A stretch of DNA of 64,000 nucleotides, from positions 1,197,155 to 1,261,154 of the forward strand of contig NZ_HE610957.1 in assembly GCF_000285515.1 (NCBI RefSeq), written 5' to 3'. The notes beneath the pieces were generated by a model. The model worked only from the letters and a program-made list of their open reading frames with translations. It ran no database searches and was not told the origin of the DNA. The stretch comes from Paenibacillus senegalensis JC66 (GTDB lineage Bacteria > Bacillota > Bacilli > Paenibacillales > NBRC-103111). How positions within the stretch are numbered: position 1 is the first letter of the stretch; each line of letters opens with the position of its first letter. Positions 1-8,893 of this stretch are shown here, piece by piece. Both the position numbers and the translations under genes were made by a program.

Positions 1-412
1 TAGCCACAACCTCATGGGGGATTAGCCTGTCTTTATCCAGCAGCACCTTGACCAAACCATCGTTGCGAGTAAAATAAAATTCTGTCTCTTCTATAGGAAT
101 GAGCGTCAGATCAACCTTGCTTCCATCCTCAAACAGCATAAGATAAGAAAACCAATTTCCTAATTCCGGCTCAAACAGCTCCATAGCCTCAGGTTTTTGC
201 ATCATTAGCCTTCGGCCGAAAGGTTCAAGCCAGGCATCGTCCTTCTTAAAAGAGGCCATATCCGTTACAAAGTAAGAAATGTCGTAATCCTGGAAGCTAT
301 CGGGAGGAATATTTGGGTTCGTGCGTGAACCTTCCAGAGTGACCAGCCGAATCCGCTCATCGCCCCTGGCGAAGCCTAGGAGCAAATCCATCATTTCTTG
401 CTCACTTCTCAC
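1..412 (-). CDS. Aminoglycoside 6-adenylyltransferase-like protein (3' part cut by window edge)
   Basis: The N-terminal 137 residues are visible and the gene runs off the left edge. They carry the nucleotidyltransferase signature GSRTNP followed by QDYDISYFV, whose DxD acidic pair would bind metal. The pattern fits the chromosomal AadK/AadE (ANT(6)) family, which adenylylates streptomycin. The start is a GTG at 412, preceded by GGAGGAGGGGG about 6 bases upstream. A later SKVDLTLIP stretch fits the third acidic residue of the active site. The next gene (CapA-like) ends 19 bp upstream on the same strand. Family membership is read from motifs; actual resistance is not shown, since chromosomal relatives are often weak or silent. 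Confidence 0.8.
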   Translation of the reverse strand, partial: MRSEQEMMDLLLGFARGDERIRLVTLEGSRTNPNIPPDSFQDYDISYFVTDMASFKKDDAWLEPFGRRLMMQKPEAMELFEPELGNWFSYLMLFEDGSKVDLTLIPIEETEFYFTRNDGLVKVLLDKDRLIPHEVVA

Positions 413-431
413 AATAATCCCCCTCCTCCGT

Positions 432-1673
432 TCAATCGGAATCCAAATGATCCGGTGAATAGCTCTCTATCAGCTGCAATTCCGGCATCCATTGCCGGAT
501 GTGGTCTGCAATTTCGTTATAGTATTGAGCCGCACCCGAAAGCTGCTGATCAGTCACTTGATCGAGCGGGATAATCCGGTAATCCCGCCAATTTCTTTTG
601 TGAGTCCAGGTGGGCAAAAAAGACGGATTACTTAATTCTATCGTTATCTCGTCTCCCAGCATCCGTTTTTTTACATCAAGCTGAACAATTCCTGCTATCT
701 CTCTGTACACGCCCTCTTGCCCGGAAATAAAATTGCCCAACGAATAAGCAACGAATGTCCGCCTTCCATCGTCCCGTTCAATCCATTCAAACGGCTGAAG
801 CACGTGCGGATGATGACCGATGATCAGATCCGCTCCTGCAGCCGCTAACTGCTCGACCATTTCTCTCTGGCTTGGGCTCGGCATACGTTCATATTCATTT
901 CCGAAGTGAAGCTGGACAACAACGACATCAGCGTGCTCACAGGCATTTTCAATATCCGCTGCCATTCGCTCCAAATCGATCAAATTGACCAAGTACTCCT
1001 TGCCTTCGGGCACGGGAATTCCATTCGTACCGTAGGTATACCCAAGCAAGGCAAATGAAATGCCGTTTCGTTCCACCACCCGCAGCTGGTCGCGGTCCTC
1101 CGCAGAGCGGTAAGCTCCCGTATAAATCATGCCGATGGCATCCCAATGTTCGATCGCGTTAAGCACCGCCTGTTTTCCTCTGTCCAAGGTATGGTTATTG
1201 GCCATAGTAACGGCATCAATCCCGATATCCTTCAAAGTAGTCCCTACCTCAAACGGACTATTGAACCTGGGATAATCGGACAACCCTAAGTCGACTCCTC
1301 CGATGATTGATTCCTGATTCGCCATGGCCAAATCTGCCCCAGACAAATAAGGTTCAACAAGCGCAAACATCGGGTAGAAATCATATCCTTCCTCTGTCTC
1401 AGCGTCATAATACAGCGAGCGATGAATAAGCACATCGCCGACTGCGGCGAATGTCGCCTCCGTCACTTGCTCCATGATCGGCTCAGGGGTAGGGGATGGA
1501 GCCGAACTTGCGGGGGTCGGGTCCCCTTGGATCGGCTGCCCGTTCCCGCTGCTAGCGGACGGGGCAACCTCTGAAGCCGAATGATCTATTCCGAAAGGCG
1601 AAGATAAACAGCCGCCTGAGAAAAGGAGACATCCAAGCAAACCTGCCATGAAAATATACTTTCTAACTTCCAT
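432..1673 (-). CDS. CapA family (metallophosphatase-fold) probable lipoprotein
   Basis: A 413-residue protein of the CapA/PgsA family, linked in other Bacilli to poly-gamma-glutamate or capsule synthesis. The fold is metallophosphatase-like. Visible motifs in order: VGDVLIHRSLY, NQESIIGG, NNHTLDRG, QLHFGNEYE, IIGHHPHVLQ and YSLGNFISGQ, which together form the probable metal site. The N-terminus is a short signal with two possible lipoprotein cysteines (LLGC at about 12-15, SGGC at about 19-22), followed by a Ser/Pro-rich linker to about residue 68. The second of two adjacent ATGs is chosen because AGGAGG lies too close to the first. No pgsB or pgsC lies nearby, so polymer synthesis should not be assumed. 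Confidence 0.85.
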   Translation of the reverse strand: MEVRKYIFMAGLLGCLLFSGGCLSSPFGIDHSASEVAPSASSGNGQPIQGDPTPASSAPSPTPEPIMEQVTEATFAAVGDVLIHRSLYYDAETEEGYDFYPMFALVEPYLSGADLAMANQESIIGGVDLGLSDYPRFNSPFEVGTTLKDIGIDAVTMANNHTLDRGKQAVLNAIEHWDAIGMIYTGAYRSAEDRDQLRVVERNGISFALLGYTYGTNGIPVPEGKEYLVNLIDLERMAADIENACEHADVVVVQLHFGNEYERMPSPSQREMVEQLAAAGADLIIGHHPHVLQPFEWIERDDGRRTFVAYSLGNFISGQEGVYREIAGIVQLDVKKRMLGDEITIELSNPSFLPTWTHKRNWRDYRIIPLDQVTDQQLSGAAQYYNEIADHIRQWMPELQLIESYSPDHLDSD

Positions 1674-1865
1674 CATGCCTCCTAGAAACGAGCCCGTCCA
1701 GCCACTCGTTAAACCAATATCCGTGGTACAAAACTGGCCGGCCTAGAATGGCACTCGCCGGCTTCGCTTTTATGCGAGCCTATTGCATCATAAGCTCGAT
1801 TGCATTAACATGTGGCAGCAAGAGATAGGCAAACTCGAAAACCGTGTTGATCTATATCTGCAGCA

Positions 1866-3284
1866 CTAGTCTCTAAAGTCTTTTCTGCGGGCCACCCCGT
1901 CCTCATAGGCTGCGTCGATGACTGCTTCTCTGACCTTTTCTGCGGCGCTCTGATTAAACACACTAGGAATGATATACAGCTCATTTAGCTCGGCGTCACT
2001 TACGACTGACGCAATCGCTCTCGCAGCCGCCAGTTTCATTCCTTCTGTTATTTTGGAAGAACGGCATTCCAGCACCCCCTTAAACAATCCAGGGAAGCAT
2101 AACACATTGTTGATTTGATTCGGGTAGTCAGAACGTCCGGTAGCCATGACTCGAACATAGCCTTCAGCTTCCTCCGGTGCTATTTCCGGCGTCGGATTAG
2201 CCATGGCAAATACAATCGCGTCCTTGGCCATCTTCTTGACATCCTCCTGCTTAAGAACACCTGGTCCTGATACACCGATGAAGACATCCGCACCTTCAAT
2301 GACGTCGCTCAGGCTCCCTTCCTCACGGTTAGGGTTGGTGTTGGCCGCATACCATTCCCATTCGGCATGAGGGTAGCTCTTGCCGGCCACAAGCGCGCCT
2401 TCCCGATCTACCCCTATGACATTGACGGCGCCGGCAGCCAGCAGAATTTTGCTGCAGGCCATTCCCGCGGCACCAATCCCGCAGAGCACTATTTTACACT
2501 CGGAAATGGACTTGCCCACAAGCTTTAACGCATTCAGCAGTCCGGCCAACAGCACTACTGCAGTGCCGTGCTGATCATCATGGAATACCGGAATATCGAG
2601 CTCTTCCGCGAGCCTTTGCTCGATTTCGAAACAGCGCGGCGCTGAAATATCCTCCAGATTAATGCCGCCAAATGCGGGTGCAATTGCCTTAACGGTACGA
2701 ATAATTTCTTCCGTATCCTGTGTATCCAGACATACCGGAAAAGCATCAACGCCGGCAAGCTGTTTAAACAGCATCGCCTTCCCTTCCATAACCGGCATAG
2801 CAGCCAGCGGACCTATGTTGCCGAGTCCAAGCACAGCCGAGCCGTCAGAAACGACAGCTACGGTATTGCGCTTGATAGTCAAGTTATGAGCCCGTGAAGG
2901 CTTCTCGTGTATAGCCATCGATACCCGGGCGACCCCCGGTGTATAAACACGAGACAGATCATCGCGGTTTTTAATTGGTACTTTGGGGGTCACTTCAATC
3001 TTACCGCCGAGATGAAGCAAAAAAGTTGAGTCAGAAACGTTAATAACTTTAACACCGGATAGGCTCCCGACGGATTTGACCATAGCATCGGTCATGGAGG
3101 CATCCATTAATTGGACCGTGATATCGCGTGTAGTCGTTTCCTTCCCGGCCCGGGTCACGTCGACAGCGATAATATCTCCGCCGGCTTCCCCGATTGCCGT
3201 AGCAATTTGGCCGAATGTGGCCTGTCCTTTATCAATCTCTAGACGTAAAACGACACTTGTGCTGGCGCTTGCTCCTCTGCTCAA
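1866..3284 (-). CDS. NAD(P)-dependent malic enzyme with N-terminal ACT domain
   Basis: A 472-residue cytosolic enzyme that oxidatively decarboxylates malate to pyruvate. Residues about 10-83 form an ACT-like regulatory domain. The catalytic part shows YTPGVA (about 114-119), the lysine of MEGKAMLFK (about 169), metal ligands in NLEDISAP (about 209-216) and FHDDQHGT (about 234-241), and a dinucleotide loop GIGAAG (about 269-274). The start is a TTG served by a GGGGGGGAAG ribosome site. Cofactor preference cannot be read safely. The gene stands alone, with about 190 bp to capA downstream. The ACT domain suggests control by a small ligand that is not identifiable here. Confidence 0.93.
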   Translation of the reverse strand: MSRGASASTSVVLRLEIDKGQATFGQIATAIGEAGGDIIAVDVTRAGKETTTRDITVQLMDASMTDAMVKSVGSLSGVKVINVSDSTFLLHLGGKIEVTPKVPIKNRDDLSRVYTPGVARVSMAIHEKPSRAHNLTIKRNTVAVVSDGSAVLGLGNIGPLAAMPVMEGKAMLFKQLAGVDAFPVCLDTQDTEEIIRTVKAIAPAFGGINLEDISAPRCFEIEQRLAEELDIPVFHDDQHGTAVVLLAGLLNALKLVGKSISECKIVLCGIGAAGMACSKILLAAGAVNVIGVDREGALVAGKSYPHAEWEWYAANTNPNREEGSLSDVIEGADVFIGVSGPGVLKQEDVKKMAKDAIVFAMANPTPEIAPEEAEGYVRVMATGRSDYPNQINNVLCFPGLFKGVLECRSSKITEGMKLAAARAIASVVSDAELNELYIIPSVFNQSAAEKVREAVIDAAYEDGVARRKDFRD

Positions 3285-3386
3285 AGTTCTTCCCCCCCGT
3301 ATTCTTTTTCACTTATCATCAGGCAATTAACTTTACGCTCCGGTTAGCAGGACATCCTGCTAACTAACGCCACTTTGTTCCTTTAT

Positions 3387-3415
3387 AAAACAAAAACCGC
3401 CTGATTGCAAGGCGG
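3387..3415 (-). terminator. Rho-independent terminator of the 36-residue membrane peptide gene
   Basis: On the minus strand CCGCC and GGCGG pair around a 9-base loop and are followed by TTTTTGTTTT. It lies about 50 bp after the stop codon of the small gene at 3464-3574. Confidence 0.75.
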
Positions 3416-3463
3416 AGTTGTTTAAATATGCATAAATATTCAGGTCGGTTGCCTTTCTCAAGC

Positions 3464-3574
3464 TTATTCAGGGTCATCCCACTTTCGCGAATAGGCAAGT
3501 TTGGTAACCCAGAAAGTAAGTCCTGAAATAACCGCAATACAGATAAAAGAAATAAATAAAGTGACTCCAATCAT
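3464..3574 (-). CDS. Small membrane peptide of 36 residues, function unknown
   Basis: A short gene with convincing signals. AAGGAG lies 9 bases before an ATG, the product is one hydrophobic segment (roughly residues 4-24, rich in I, F, V and T) followed by a short basic-acidic tail ending KWDDPE, and a good terminator follows. The ATG at 3574 is the only start placed correctly for the ribosome site. The peptide would span the membrane once. It sits between the malic enzyme and a universal stress protein gene, with its own terminator, so it is probably transcribed alone. I do not recognise the family; similar tiny proteins are common in Bacilli. Confidence 0.7.
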   Translation of the reverse strand: MIGVTLFISFICIAVISGLTFWVTKLAYSRKWDDPE

Positions 3575-3739
3575 GCTCGCGCCATCTCCTTCATTCCAAG
3601 CCATACAGACAGACGCCTTTATTGTAGCACTTTCCGTCCCGCAAAAGCCCTGGAGATTGTAGCTGTCACCAAATGTTCAAACTTATTACCCTGATGAGTT
3701 ACGCGCCAGAGAGAGTAACCCTCTGCATTAATCGCGAAA

Positions 3740-4168
3740 TTATTTGATGACGAGAACCGGAATCTGAGAGTTTTGCACAACATGGTTGCTCACGCTGCCG
3801 AGCATAAAGCTGCGAAAGGCGCCAAACCCGCGACTTCCAATTATAATCAAGTCGCACTGATTCTCTTCGGCATGGTCAAGTATAGCAGCGGCAGGTGATC
3901 CCTGTCTTAAAACGACCCGGGAGCCCGGCAAGCCCTCCATTTGCGCTTCGGCCTTCGCCATCAGCTTCTCCGCATTGTCTTGAATCTCCTTTTGCAAAGG
4001 AACGGGAAAGGCGACCATCGCTTCGCCAACAACAAAATTTTGGAAATTAACGACATGAAGCACCTCAAGCTGTGCTTGGTTTTCCCGACAATAAGCTAAT
4101 GCGGTGTTTAAAGCCTTAGTGGACAATTCCGAACCGTCAAATGCAACGAGAACTTTGCTAAATGCCAT
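3740..4168 (-). CDS. Universal stress protein, UspA family (ATP-binding type)
   Basis: A 142-residue single Usp domain. It begins KVLVAFDGSE, typical of the first strand and loop. The ATP-binding signature G-x2-G-x9-G-S is intact at residues 111-125 (GSRGFG...LGSVS), so it belongs to the nucleotide-binding branch and not the UspA type that lacks ATP. It is expected in the cytosol as a dimer, with a role in stress survival. GGAGTG precedes the ATG. It is monocistronic by spacing (about 130 bp to the next gene). Confidence 0.93.
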   Translation of the reverse strand: MAFSKVLVAFDGSELSTKALNTALAYCRENQAQLEVLHVVNFQNFVVGEAMVAFPVPLQKEIQDNAEKLMAKAEAQMEGLPGSRVVLRQGSPAAAILDHAEENQCDLIIIGSRGFGAFRSFMLGSVSNHVVQNSQIPVLVIK

Positions 4169-4302
4169 CTGGGATCACTCCATTCGTGATATCTGTTTAC
4201 CTTATTTTAACCCTTACGAATCGCCGAAGAAACCAAAAAAAGCGATAATGTTGTGAACATGCTTTGAACTACACTTTTTATTACGGCAACTTTAATGGGC
4301 AA

Positions 4303-5145
4303 TTATGGCAAGAAACTGTAGGAAAAAGGCTCCAGCGGAAACTGCTCGGCAAATAGCGTGGACAGACCGACCAGCCGGATATCCTTGCCTCCATCCTCTG
4401 ACCACTGCTTTAACACTTCCGCAACCATTTTGCCGCCGCCGCCGACGTGACCGATAGCAATTGCATAATCGAACTGATCAGCCTGTTTGGACAGAAGGCG
4501 CATTTGCCGCTTCATATGCCGTTTGGTATGAACATCGTCTATAAACAGCTGATTGTCCAAGGAAGGAACTCCCAGCTCCTCAGCCAGCTGACCAACTACA
4601 CTGCGGTAATTCGTATGGCTGTCCAGGTAAAATACACCGCGCTCCCGGCATACCTCAAGCACAATTCTCATCACCCGTTCATCAGCTGTAGCCTTTGATC
4701 CCATATGATTGTTGATCCCGATGGCGTGAGGAATATCATCCAGGGCTGCATGGACTCTTTTGCGAATCTCCTCATCGTCAAGGCCAACCATAATCGCTCC
4801 CTCGCCCAGCCAGCTGCTCCTTCCGGATAAAGGCTCCATCGGCAGATGGACAATAACATCATGACCGGCACGGTGAGCCGCTTCAGCGTCTTCCTTACTG
4901 GAAGGGAGGAAAGGCATCACGGCAACGGTGACCTTAAAAGGGAGGGCCAATATGTCCTCTGTACCTTTCATATTATTGCCCAAATCATCTATCACGACAG
5001 CTGCAGTTTTAGGCTGGGCAGGCTCTCTTTTCACGGCTGGTTTGGCCGCTTCGCTCGCGGGAGCTTGCAAACAAAATGAAAGAATAAAAACGATTATGAG
5101 TACGATTCCGCCGGCTTTATATTTCCGCTTGACTCTGTTGTCCAT
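4303..5145 (-). CDS. Divergent polysaccharide deacetylase family protein (YibQ-like, DUF610)
   Basis: A 280-residue secreted or anchored protein. One N-terminal hydrophobic segment (about 12-31) is followed by a domain with VVIDDLGNN, VAVMPFLPSS, HLPMEPL, INNHMGS and YLDSHTN. These are the hallmarks of the divergent deacetylase family related to carbohydrate esterase 4. Substrate and activity are unproven for this family. The start lies 4 bp from the end of the upstream gene, and its ribosome site AAAGGAGAATAG overlaps that gene's stop codon. The two are therefore translationally coupled and probably act on the same envelope process. Confidence 0.88.
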   Translation of the reverse strand: MDNRVKRKYKAGGIVLIIVFILSFCLQAPASEAAKPAVKREPAQPKTAAVVIDDLGNNMKGTEDILALPFKVTVAVMPFLPSSKEDAEAAHRAGHDVIVHLPMEPLSGRSSWLGEGAIMVGLDDEEIRKRVHAALDDIPHAIGINNHMGSKATADERVMRIVLEVCRERGVFYLDSHTNYRSVVGQLAEELGVPSLDNQLFIDDVHTKRHMKRQMRLLSKQADQFDYAIAIGHVGGGGKMVAEVLKQWSEDGGKDIRLVGLSTLFAEQFPLEPFSYSFLP

Positions 5146-5148
5146 GTT

Positions 5149-6348
5149 CTATTCTCCTTTGTGCGCACTTACCCCAATTTCATCTTTTTTATCCAAATCT
5201 TTACCTAATCCTTCTATTCGGCTAATATGCCAAGAACCGTCATGAAGGCTCAAATAAAAGTCCAATTTGCGGTTAATTAATTTACCCCCTGACATTTGAA
5301 TTCCTGTTTCCACTGTCAGCTTCATGTCCGTCTTATCCTTCTCCATATCCGGATCGGGCAGCTCTGGAAAGCTTCCCGTTCTGCGGATAGAGCGAATCAA
5401 CTGCACTTCATCGACCATGTTGTTCCATTCGCCCTCATACTCATCTCCGAAGAAGTATCCCATAATTGGTATTTGCTGCAAATGTGCAGCAGCGATCCAG
5501 CTGTCCACCAACTCATAAGGGTTTAAGCTCCGCAGATAGGTCTTGACTTCTCCTGCGGCTTTATGAACCATAAGCTGATGGCCCGGATCTTTATGGTTGG
5601 ACTTGTGGGTAATGCTGTTAAGAAAATGAATGCAAAAGTGGCCGTTAAACTTGTTTCCCGGAATTCCGTCCCCCCCATGAGGCATTCCATGCATCGAGGC
5701 GGCAAGCCAGCCCTTATCCGATTGAACCAGTATCGCCTTTCTTTTCCAGCTCCATTCTCCGTCATAAATCTCCTTCATAATAGCTGTATCCTTTGCCGTT
5801 AGCGGCTGCACGTCTGCATGATCGCTGCCTGCCCTTCTCTGCACCTCAAAAGATTTCCCCGTTTCCAGCTCCAGCACGGTAAATTTCTTGTTCACGGGCA
5901 AAAGCCGGTCGGCCTCATTCCAGCTGAGCAGGCTTCCGTAATGATTGTGGGCTAAGAGCTCCCCGTAGCCAGCCAGTTCCGCCTTCTGTTCTTCAGACAG
6001 CAAGACCTGCTTCCGGGTCCTTCGGTCATACACGTTTCCCGCTTCGTCCAGCTCCATAACAAATGTCCTCCCATTCCTTACCAGCTGAATGCTTCGGTCA
6101 GTCATAGGGATGGAATCCAGAGGCTGCCTTTCATTTTCTACAATCGCTTCTGCAAGCTCGGGCGAATGGATTTCCAGATGGGTCTGCAGCTCTGCCTCAG
6201 GTGAGCTTTGAATTAACAAAGTAATTTTATTCTGCTGCTCCTCCTGGCTAAGGGATAACGGCAGGCTTGGCTGAAAAACTCCCGAAATCCCCATTAGAGC
6301 CAGCAATGTACCTAATAATAAATGGCAACAAGATTGAAGAAGCCCCAT
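5149..6348 (-). CDS. Secreted or membrane-anchored protein with GHFCIHF motif, function uncertain
   Basis: A 399-residue protein. The start is placed at the ATG at 6348, since AAAGGAGA lies 6 bases upstream; a longer frame opens at 6417 without a ribosome site. A hydrophobic N-terminal segment (about residues 3-22) is followed by a long exterior region. The most distinctive block is AGSDHADVQPLT, then SMHGMPHGGDGIPG, NGHFCIHFLNS and GHQLMVHKA, rich in His with one Cys. The block is reminiscent of wall-active L,D-transpeptidase-like or peptidoglycan-binding proteins in Firmicutes, but I cannot assign a reaction. It forms an operon with the deacetylase-like gene at 4303-5145, which supports a cell-wall role. 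Confidence 0.75.
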   Translation of the reverse strand: MGLLQSCCHLLLGTLLALMGISGVFQPSLPLSLSQEEQQNKITLLIQSSPEAELQTHLEIHSPELAEAIVENERQPLDSIPMTDRSIQLVRNGRTFVMELDEAGNVYDRRTRKQVLLSEEQKAELAGYGELLAHNHYGSLLSWNEADRLLPVNKKFTVLELETGKSFEVQRRAGSDHADVQPLTAKDTAIMKEIYDGEWSWKRKAILVQSDKGWLAASMHGMPHGGDGIPGNKFNGHFCIHFLNSITHKSNHKDPGHQLMVHKAAGEVKTYLRSLNPYELVDSWIAAAHLQQIPIMGYFFGDEYEGEWNNMVDEVQLIRSIRRTGSFPELPDPDMEKDKTDMKLTVETGIQMSGGKLINRKLDFYLSLHDGSWHISRIEGLGKDLDKKDEIGVSAHKGE

Positions 6349-6561
6349 TTCTGCTCTCCTTTCGCTATAAACTTCTCTTCCTCCATAATTTTTCCAAGTC
6401 CCCAATAAAGTGCTCATTTACATTTTGAACAACCCGTCATTATTTATTAGTCAAGTCCTTGGTAATATATACTTGGCTTAGGAGAGAGCATGTTTTTGCA
6501 CCTGGCAAGCCATCCTAATCTAAGAAAAAAGAAAAACTAATGCTTGCGGAGGCGTCCTATT

Positions 6562-7362
6562 ATGAACATTCATCTAAGCCGTCTGCTCTCAGCATGCGCT
6601 ATTGGTGCCGCTCTGATTGTGCCATGGAACGATTCACCTTCCTCTGCCGCCCGAACGGGGACGATGAAACAGCCTGTTTCACAATACCAGGAAAGCAAGG
6701 ATAGAAGTTACTACGAGGCCCGCGGGGAAATTATTTGGGAGGTACCTACGGAGCAAAAGGTGATCGCTTTGACCTTCGATGATGGCCCTAACCCGCAAAC
6801 TACAGGTGAAATTCTAGATTTGCTTAACCAATACGGGGCGAAAGCCACTTTTTTTGTTGTCGGGTATCGTGCAGAGATGTATCCGGAAATCATCCTCCGC
6901 GAAGCCAAAGAGGGGCATGAGCTGGCCAATCATACTTACAGCCATCCTTATTTCAAGAAAACAACACCGCCCTCTGTCATAGAAGCCGAGATTAAGCGTA
7001 CCGATGAAATATTGCGTAAAATTACCGGTGATCGACCCGCACTGTTTCGGCCGCCGGGGGGATTTTATAATGAGTCCCTCGTCTCAGAATCAAAAAAATC
7101 CGGATATTTAACAGTTCTATGGTCGTGGCACCAGGATACGAATGATTGGAAATCACCAGGGGTTAAAAGGATAGTCAATAAAGTGGTCAATAATGCGCAG
7201 AACGGAGATATTGTGCTTTTTCATGATCATGTCAATGGCTCCAGGCAAACGGTAGAAGCCTTGAAGGAAATTTTGCCTATTCTTCATGAGAGGGGCTTCC
7301 GTTTTGTCACCGTATCCGAGCTGTTGACTTTCCAACATTCCCGCTCCGTCCATAATGAGTAA
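6562..7362 (+). CDS. Polysaccharide deacetylase (carbohydrate esterase 4, NodB domain)
   Basis: A 266-residue exported enzyme expected to remove N-acetyl groups from peptidoglycan or a related polymer. All five CE4 motifs are present in order: TFDDGP (catalytic Asp and metal Asp), NHTYSHP (metal His pair), RPPGGFY, WSWHQDTNDW and LFHDH. An N-terminal hydrophobic segment of about 20 residues acts as signal or anchor. The ATG at 6562 is chosen because GGAGG lies 9 bases upstream; a TTG at 6544 would place the ribosome site inside the gene. It is transcribed divergently from the two-gene envelope operon beside it and ends before a shared terminator hairpin. Confidence 0.92.
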   Translation: MNIHLSRLLSACAIGAALIVPWNDSPSSAARTGTMKQPVSQYQESKDRSYYEARGEIIWEVPTEQKVIALTFDDGPNPQTTGEILDLLNQYGAKATFFVVGYRAEMYPEIILREAKEGHELANHTYSHPYFKKTTPPSVIEAEIKRTDEILRKITGDRPALFRPPGGFYNESLVSESKKSGYLTVLWSWHQDTNDWKSPGVKRIVNKVVNNAQNGDIVLFHDHVNGSRQTVEALKEILPILHERGFRFVTVSELLTFQHSRSVHNE

Positions 7363-7440
7363 ATTGGGGCTTTTAAACCATTGCTCGGAACGGCTAACTA
7401 AGAAAATTATGGCCAAGTGCTCTCCTGGAGCTGTAAATAA

Positions 7441-7487
7441 AAACAATCACCGTCATCCTTTAGAGGAAAGCGGTGATTGTTTCAATT
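7441..7487. terminator. Bidirectional terminator between the deacetylase and ycnI-like genes
   Basis: A perfect 12-bp inverted repeat (AAACAATCACCG with its complement at 7471-7482), with an 18-base loop, is followed by CAATTTTT on the plus strand. On the minus strand the A-rich left flank gives a weaker U tract. It separates convergent genes. Confidence 0.8.
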
Positions 7488-7503
7488 TTTGCAGTTGACA
7501 TCC

Positions 7504-8151
7504 TTATTTGCTCGCCCTTCCCCGTCCTAACGCAAGAGCCAGCGCGGCAATGGCGATTATCAAAGCGGCAATCGACAAGTAGATGGACCAGTTCGATGCA
7601 GCAGGAGCAGCCTGCTTCTCACCCGAAGCGGACTCCGCATCACTTGGAACGATGACATGCCCATGGCTGTCGGTTCCCGCCCCCTCTGGCCGCGGCTGAA
7701 CGAGCGTGACGGAAGCTGGCATATCCGACCCTTCACCGCCAGTCCATTCGGCTACAGATCCATCTGAGTAGGTCTGATAGGCCCGCCAGGTAATGGAGGT
7801 CGTCTCCTCGCCGACCCGCCCCTGCATACGGAATTCGGTGAACTCGGTTTTCGCCAATCCATCCCCTTCGGCCGTCCAGGAGACAGAGGTCACCTTGCCG
7901 TTTGCATCACTTTCCATTTCATGAATCCAGCCTGGCTTCGGTTCAACCCGGGAAATTTCCACTCCATCTTCAATCCGAACCTCTACCTTTGTCGTGAACC
8001 CTTCTTGCTCAGATGGGACACGCACAGTAAACACCTCGTAACTACCCTGCGTCGATTGAGCCGGATTCACCGTTACATGAGCATAGGCGGTAGAAGCGAG
8101 CATCAATGCGGCTAGAAGCATACCTGTCAGTATTGTCCAACGTTTCAACAT
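7504..8151 (-). CDS. YcnI-like (DUF1775) exported copper-associated protein
   Basis: A 215-residue protein with a signal peptide ending STAYA before a His (AHVTVNP). In this family the mature N-terminal His binds copper through a histidine-brace-like site together with acidic and Trp residues. The DUF1775 domain covers about residues 24-150 (VFTVRVPSE, PGWIHEM, TSVSWTAEG, ITWRAYQTY). A low-complexity linker and a C-terminal transmembrane helix (about 190-207) ending in a basic tail would anchor it outside the membrane. Relatives usually sit beside a CopD/YcnJ-type importer; none is here. The next minus-strand genes are a two-component system whose link to copper is only positional. Confidence 0.88.
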   Translation of the reverse strand: MLKRWTILTGMLLAALMLASTAYAHVTVNPAQSTQGSYEVFTVRVPSEQEGFTTKVEVRIEDGVEISRVEPKPGWIHEMESDANGKVTSVSWTAEGDGLAKTEFTEFRMQGRVGEETTSITWRAYQTYSDGSVAEWTGGEGSDMPASVTLVQPRPEGAGTDSHGHVIVPSDAESASGEKQAAPAASNWSIYLSIAALIIAIAALALALGRGRASK

Positions 8152-8224
8152 AACCCCTCATTTCGTTCCTCTTGTTTTAGAGACAAGCCCCACTAAACAG
8201 AGTAACGTATATCATTCCATTGGA

Positions 8225-8893
8225 CTATGACCCTTTCGGGCTATCTTCTGCTAACAAGATCCGATGACTGACCGCATAAGCGGCCAATTGCACCCGGTTT
8301 CCGAGCTCAAGCTTGTCCAGCACATTTTTTACGTGATTTTTAACCGTATTTTCGGAGATAATGAGTTTATCCGCAATTTGGCGGTTGGTTAGGCCTTCGG
8401 CGATACAAGCCAAGATTTCTTTTTCACGTCCGGTCAACAAATCGGGCTGCGGGCTGACTGATTCCTGCATCGGCTGAAAATGGTATAAAAGCCTGGCAGC
8501 CATTTTTTTTCCCATATCCGCATCTTCATTCAGCAGAGCATGCAAATAATCGATCCAATCGGCAGGATTCATATTTTTCAGCAGATAGCCCTGAGCTCCG
8601 AATTGAATAGCGGTAAACAAATCCGCAGGCGCATCCGAAACGCTCAAAATGACAACCTTAATATGCGGATTGTCCGCCTTAATTCTTCGAGTGGCCTCAA
8701 GCCCTCCCATAACCGGCATTTGAATATCCATTAACACCACATTGGGCTTCAGCCTGCTGCATTGCTCTACAGCTTCCTGACCATTGGAAGCCTGCCCGAT
8801 GATCTCGAATGCGGGGTCATCCTCCAGCAGCACACGAACCGCTTCACGCGCCAAAGGATGATCATCAACAATTAATACGCGGTATGCAGTCAT
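8225..8893 (-). CDS. NarL/FixJ-family response regulator
   Basis: A 222-residue regulator. The receiver domain has the acidic pair D10/D11, phospho-acceptor D56 (VVLMDIQMP) and a conserved K near 107 (YLLKNMNP). A LuxR-type helix-turn-helix occupies about residues 150-215 (LTGREKEIL, NRQIADKL, ENTVKNHV). The ATG overlaps the kinase stop by 4 bp (ATGA), so the pair is translationally coupled. AAAGGAGGG in the end of the kinase gene is the ribosome site. The regulated genes cannot be deduced from this sequence. Confidence 0.93.
   Translation of the reverse strand: MTAYRVLIVDDHPLAREAVRVLLEDDPAFEIIGQASNGQEAVEQCSRLKPNVVLMDIQMPVMGGLEATRRIKADNPHIKVVILSVSDAPADLFTAIQFGAQGYLLKNMNPADWIDYLHALLNEDADMGKKMAARLLYHFQPMQESVSPQPDLLTGREKEILACIAEGLTNRQIADKLIISENTVKNHVKNVLDKLELGNRVQLAAYAVSHRILLAEDSPKGS

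Noticed and set aside
6349-6417. Upstream start for the gene at 5149-6348
   Set aside because: No ribosome site before 6417, while AAAGGAGA is ideally placed for the ATG at 6348, which also begins directly with the hydrophobic segment.
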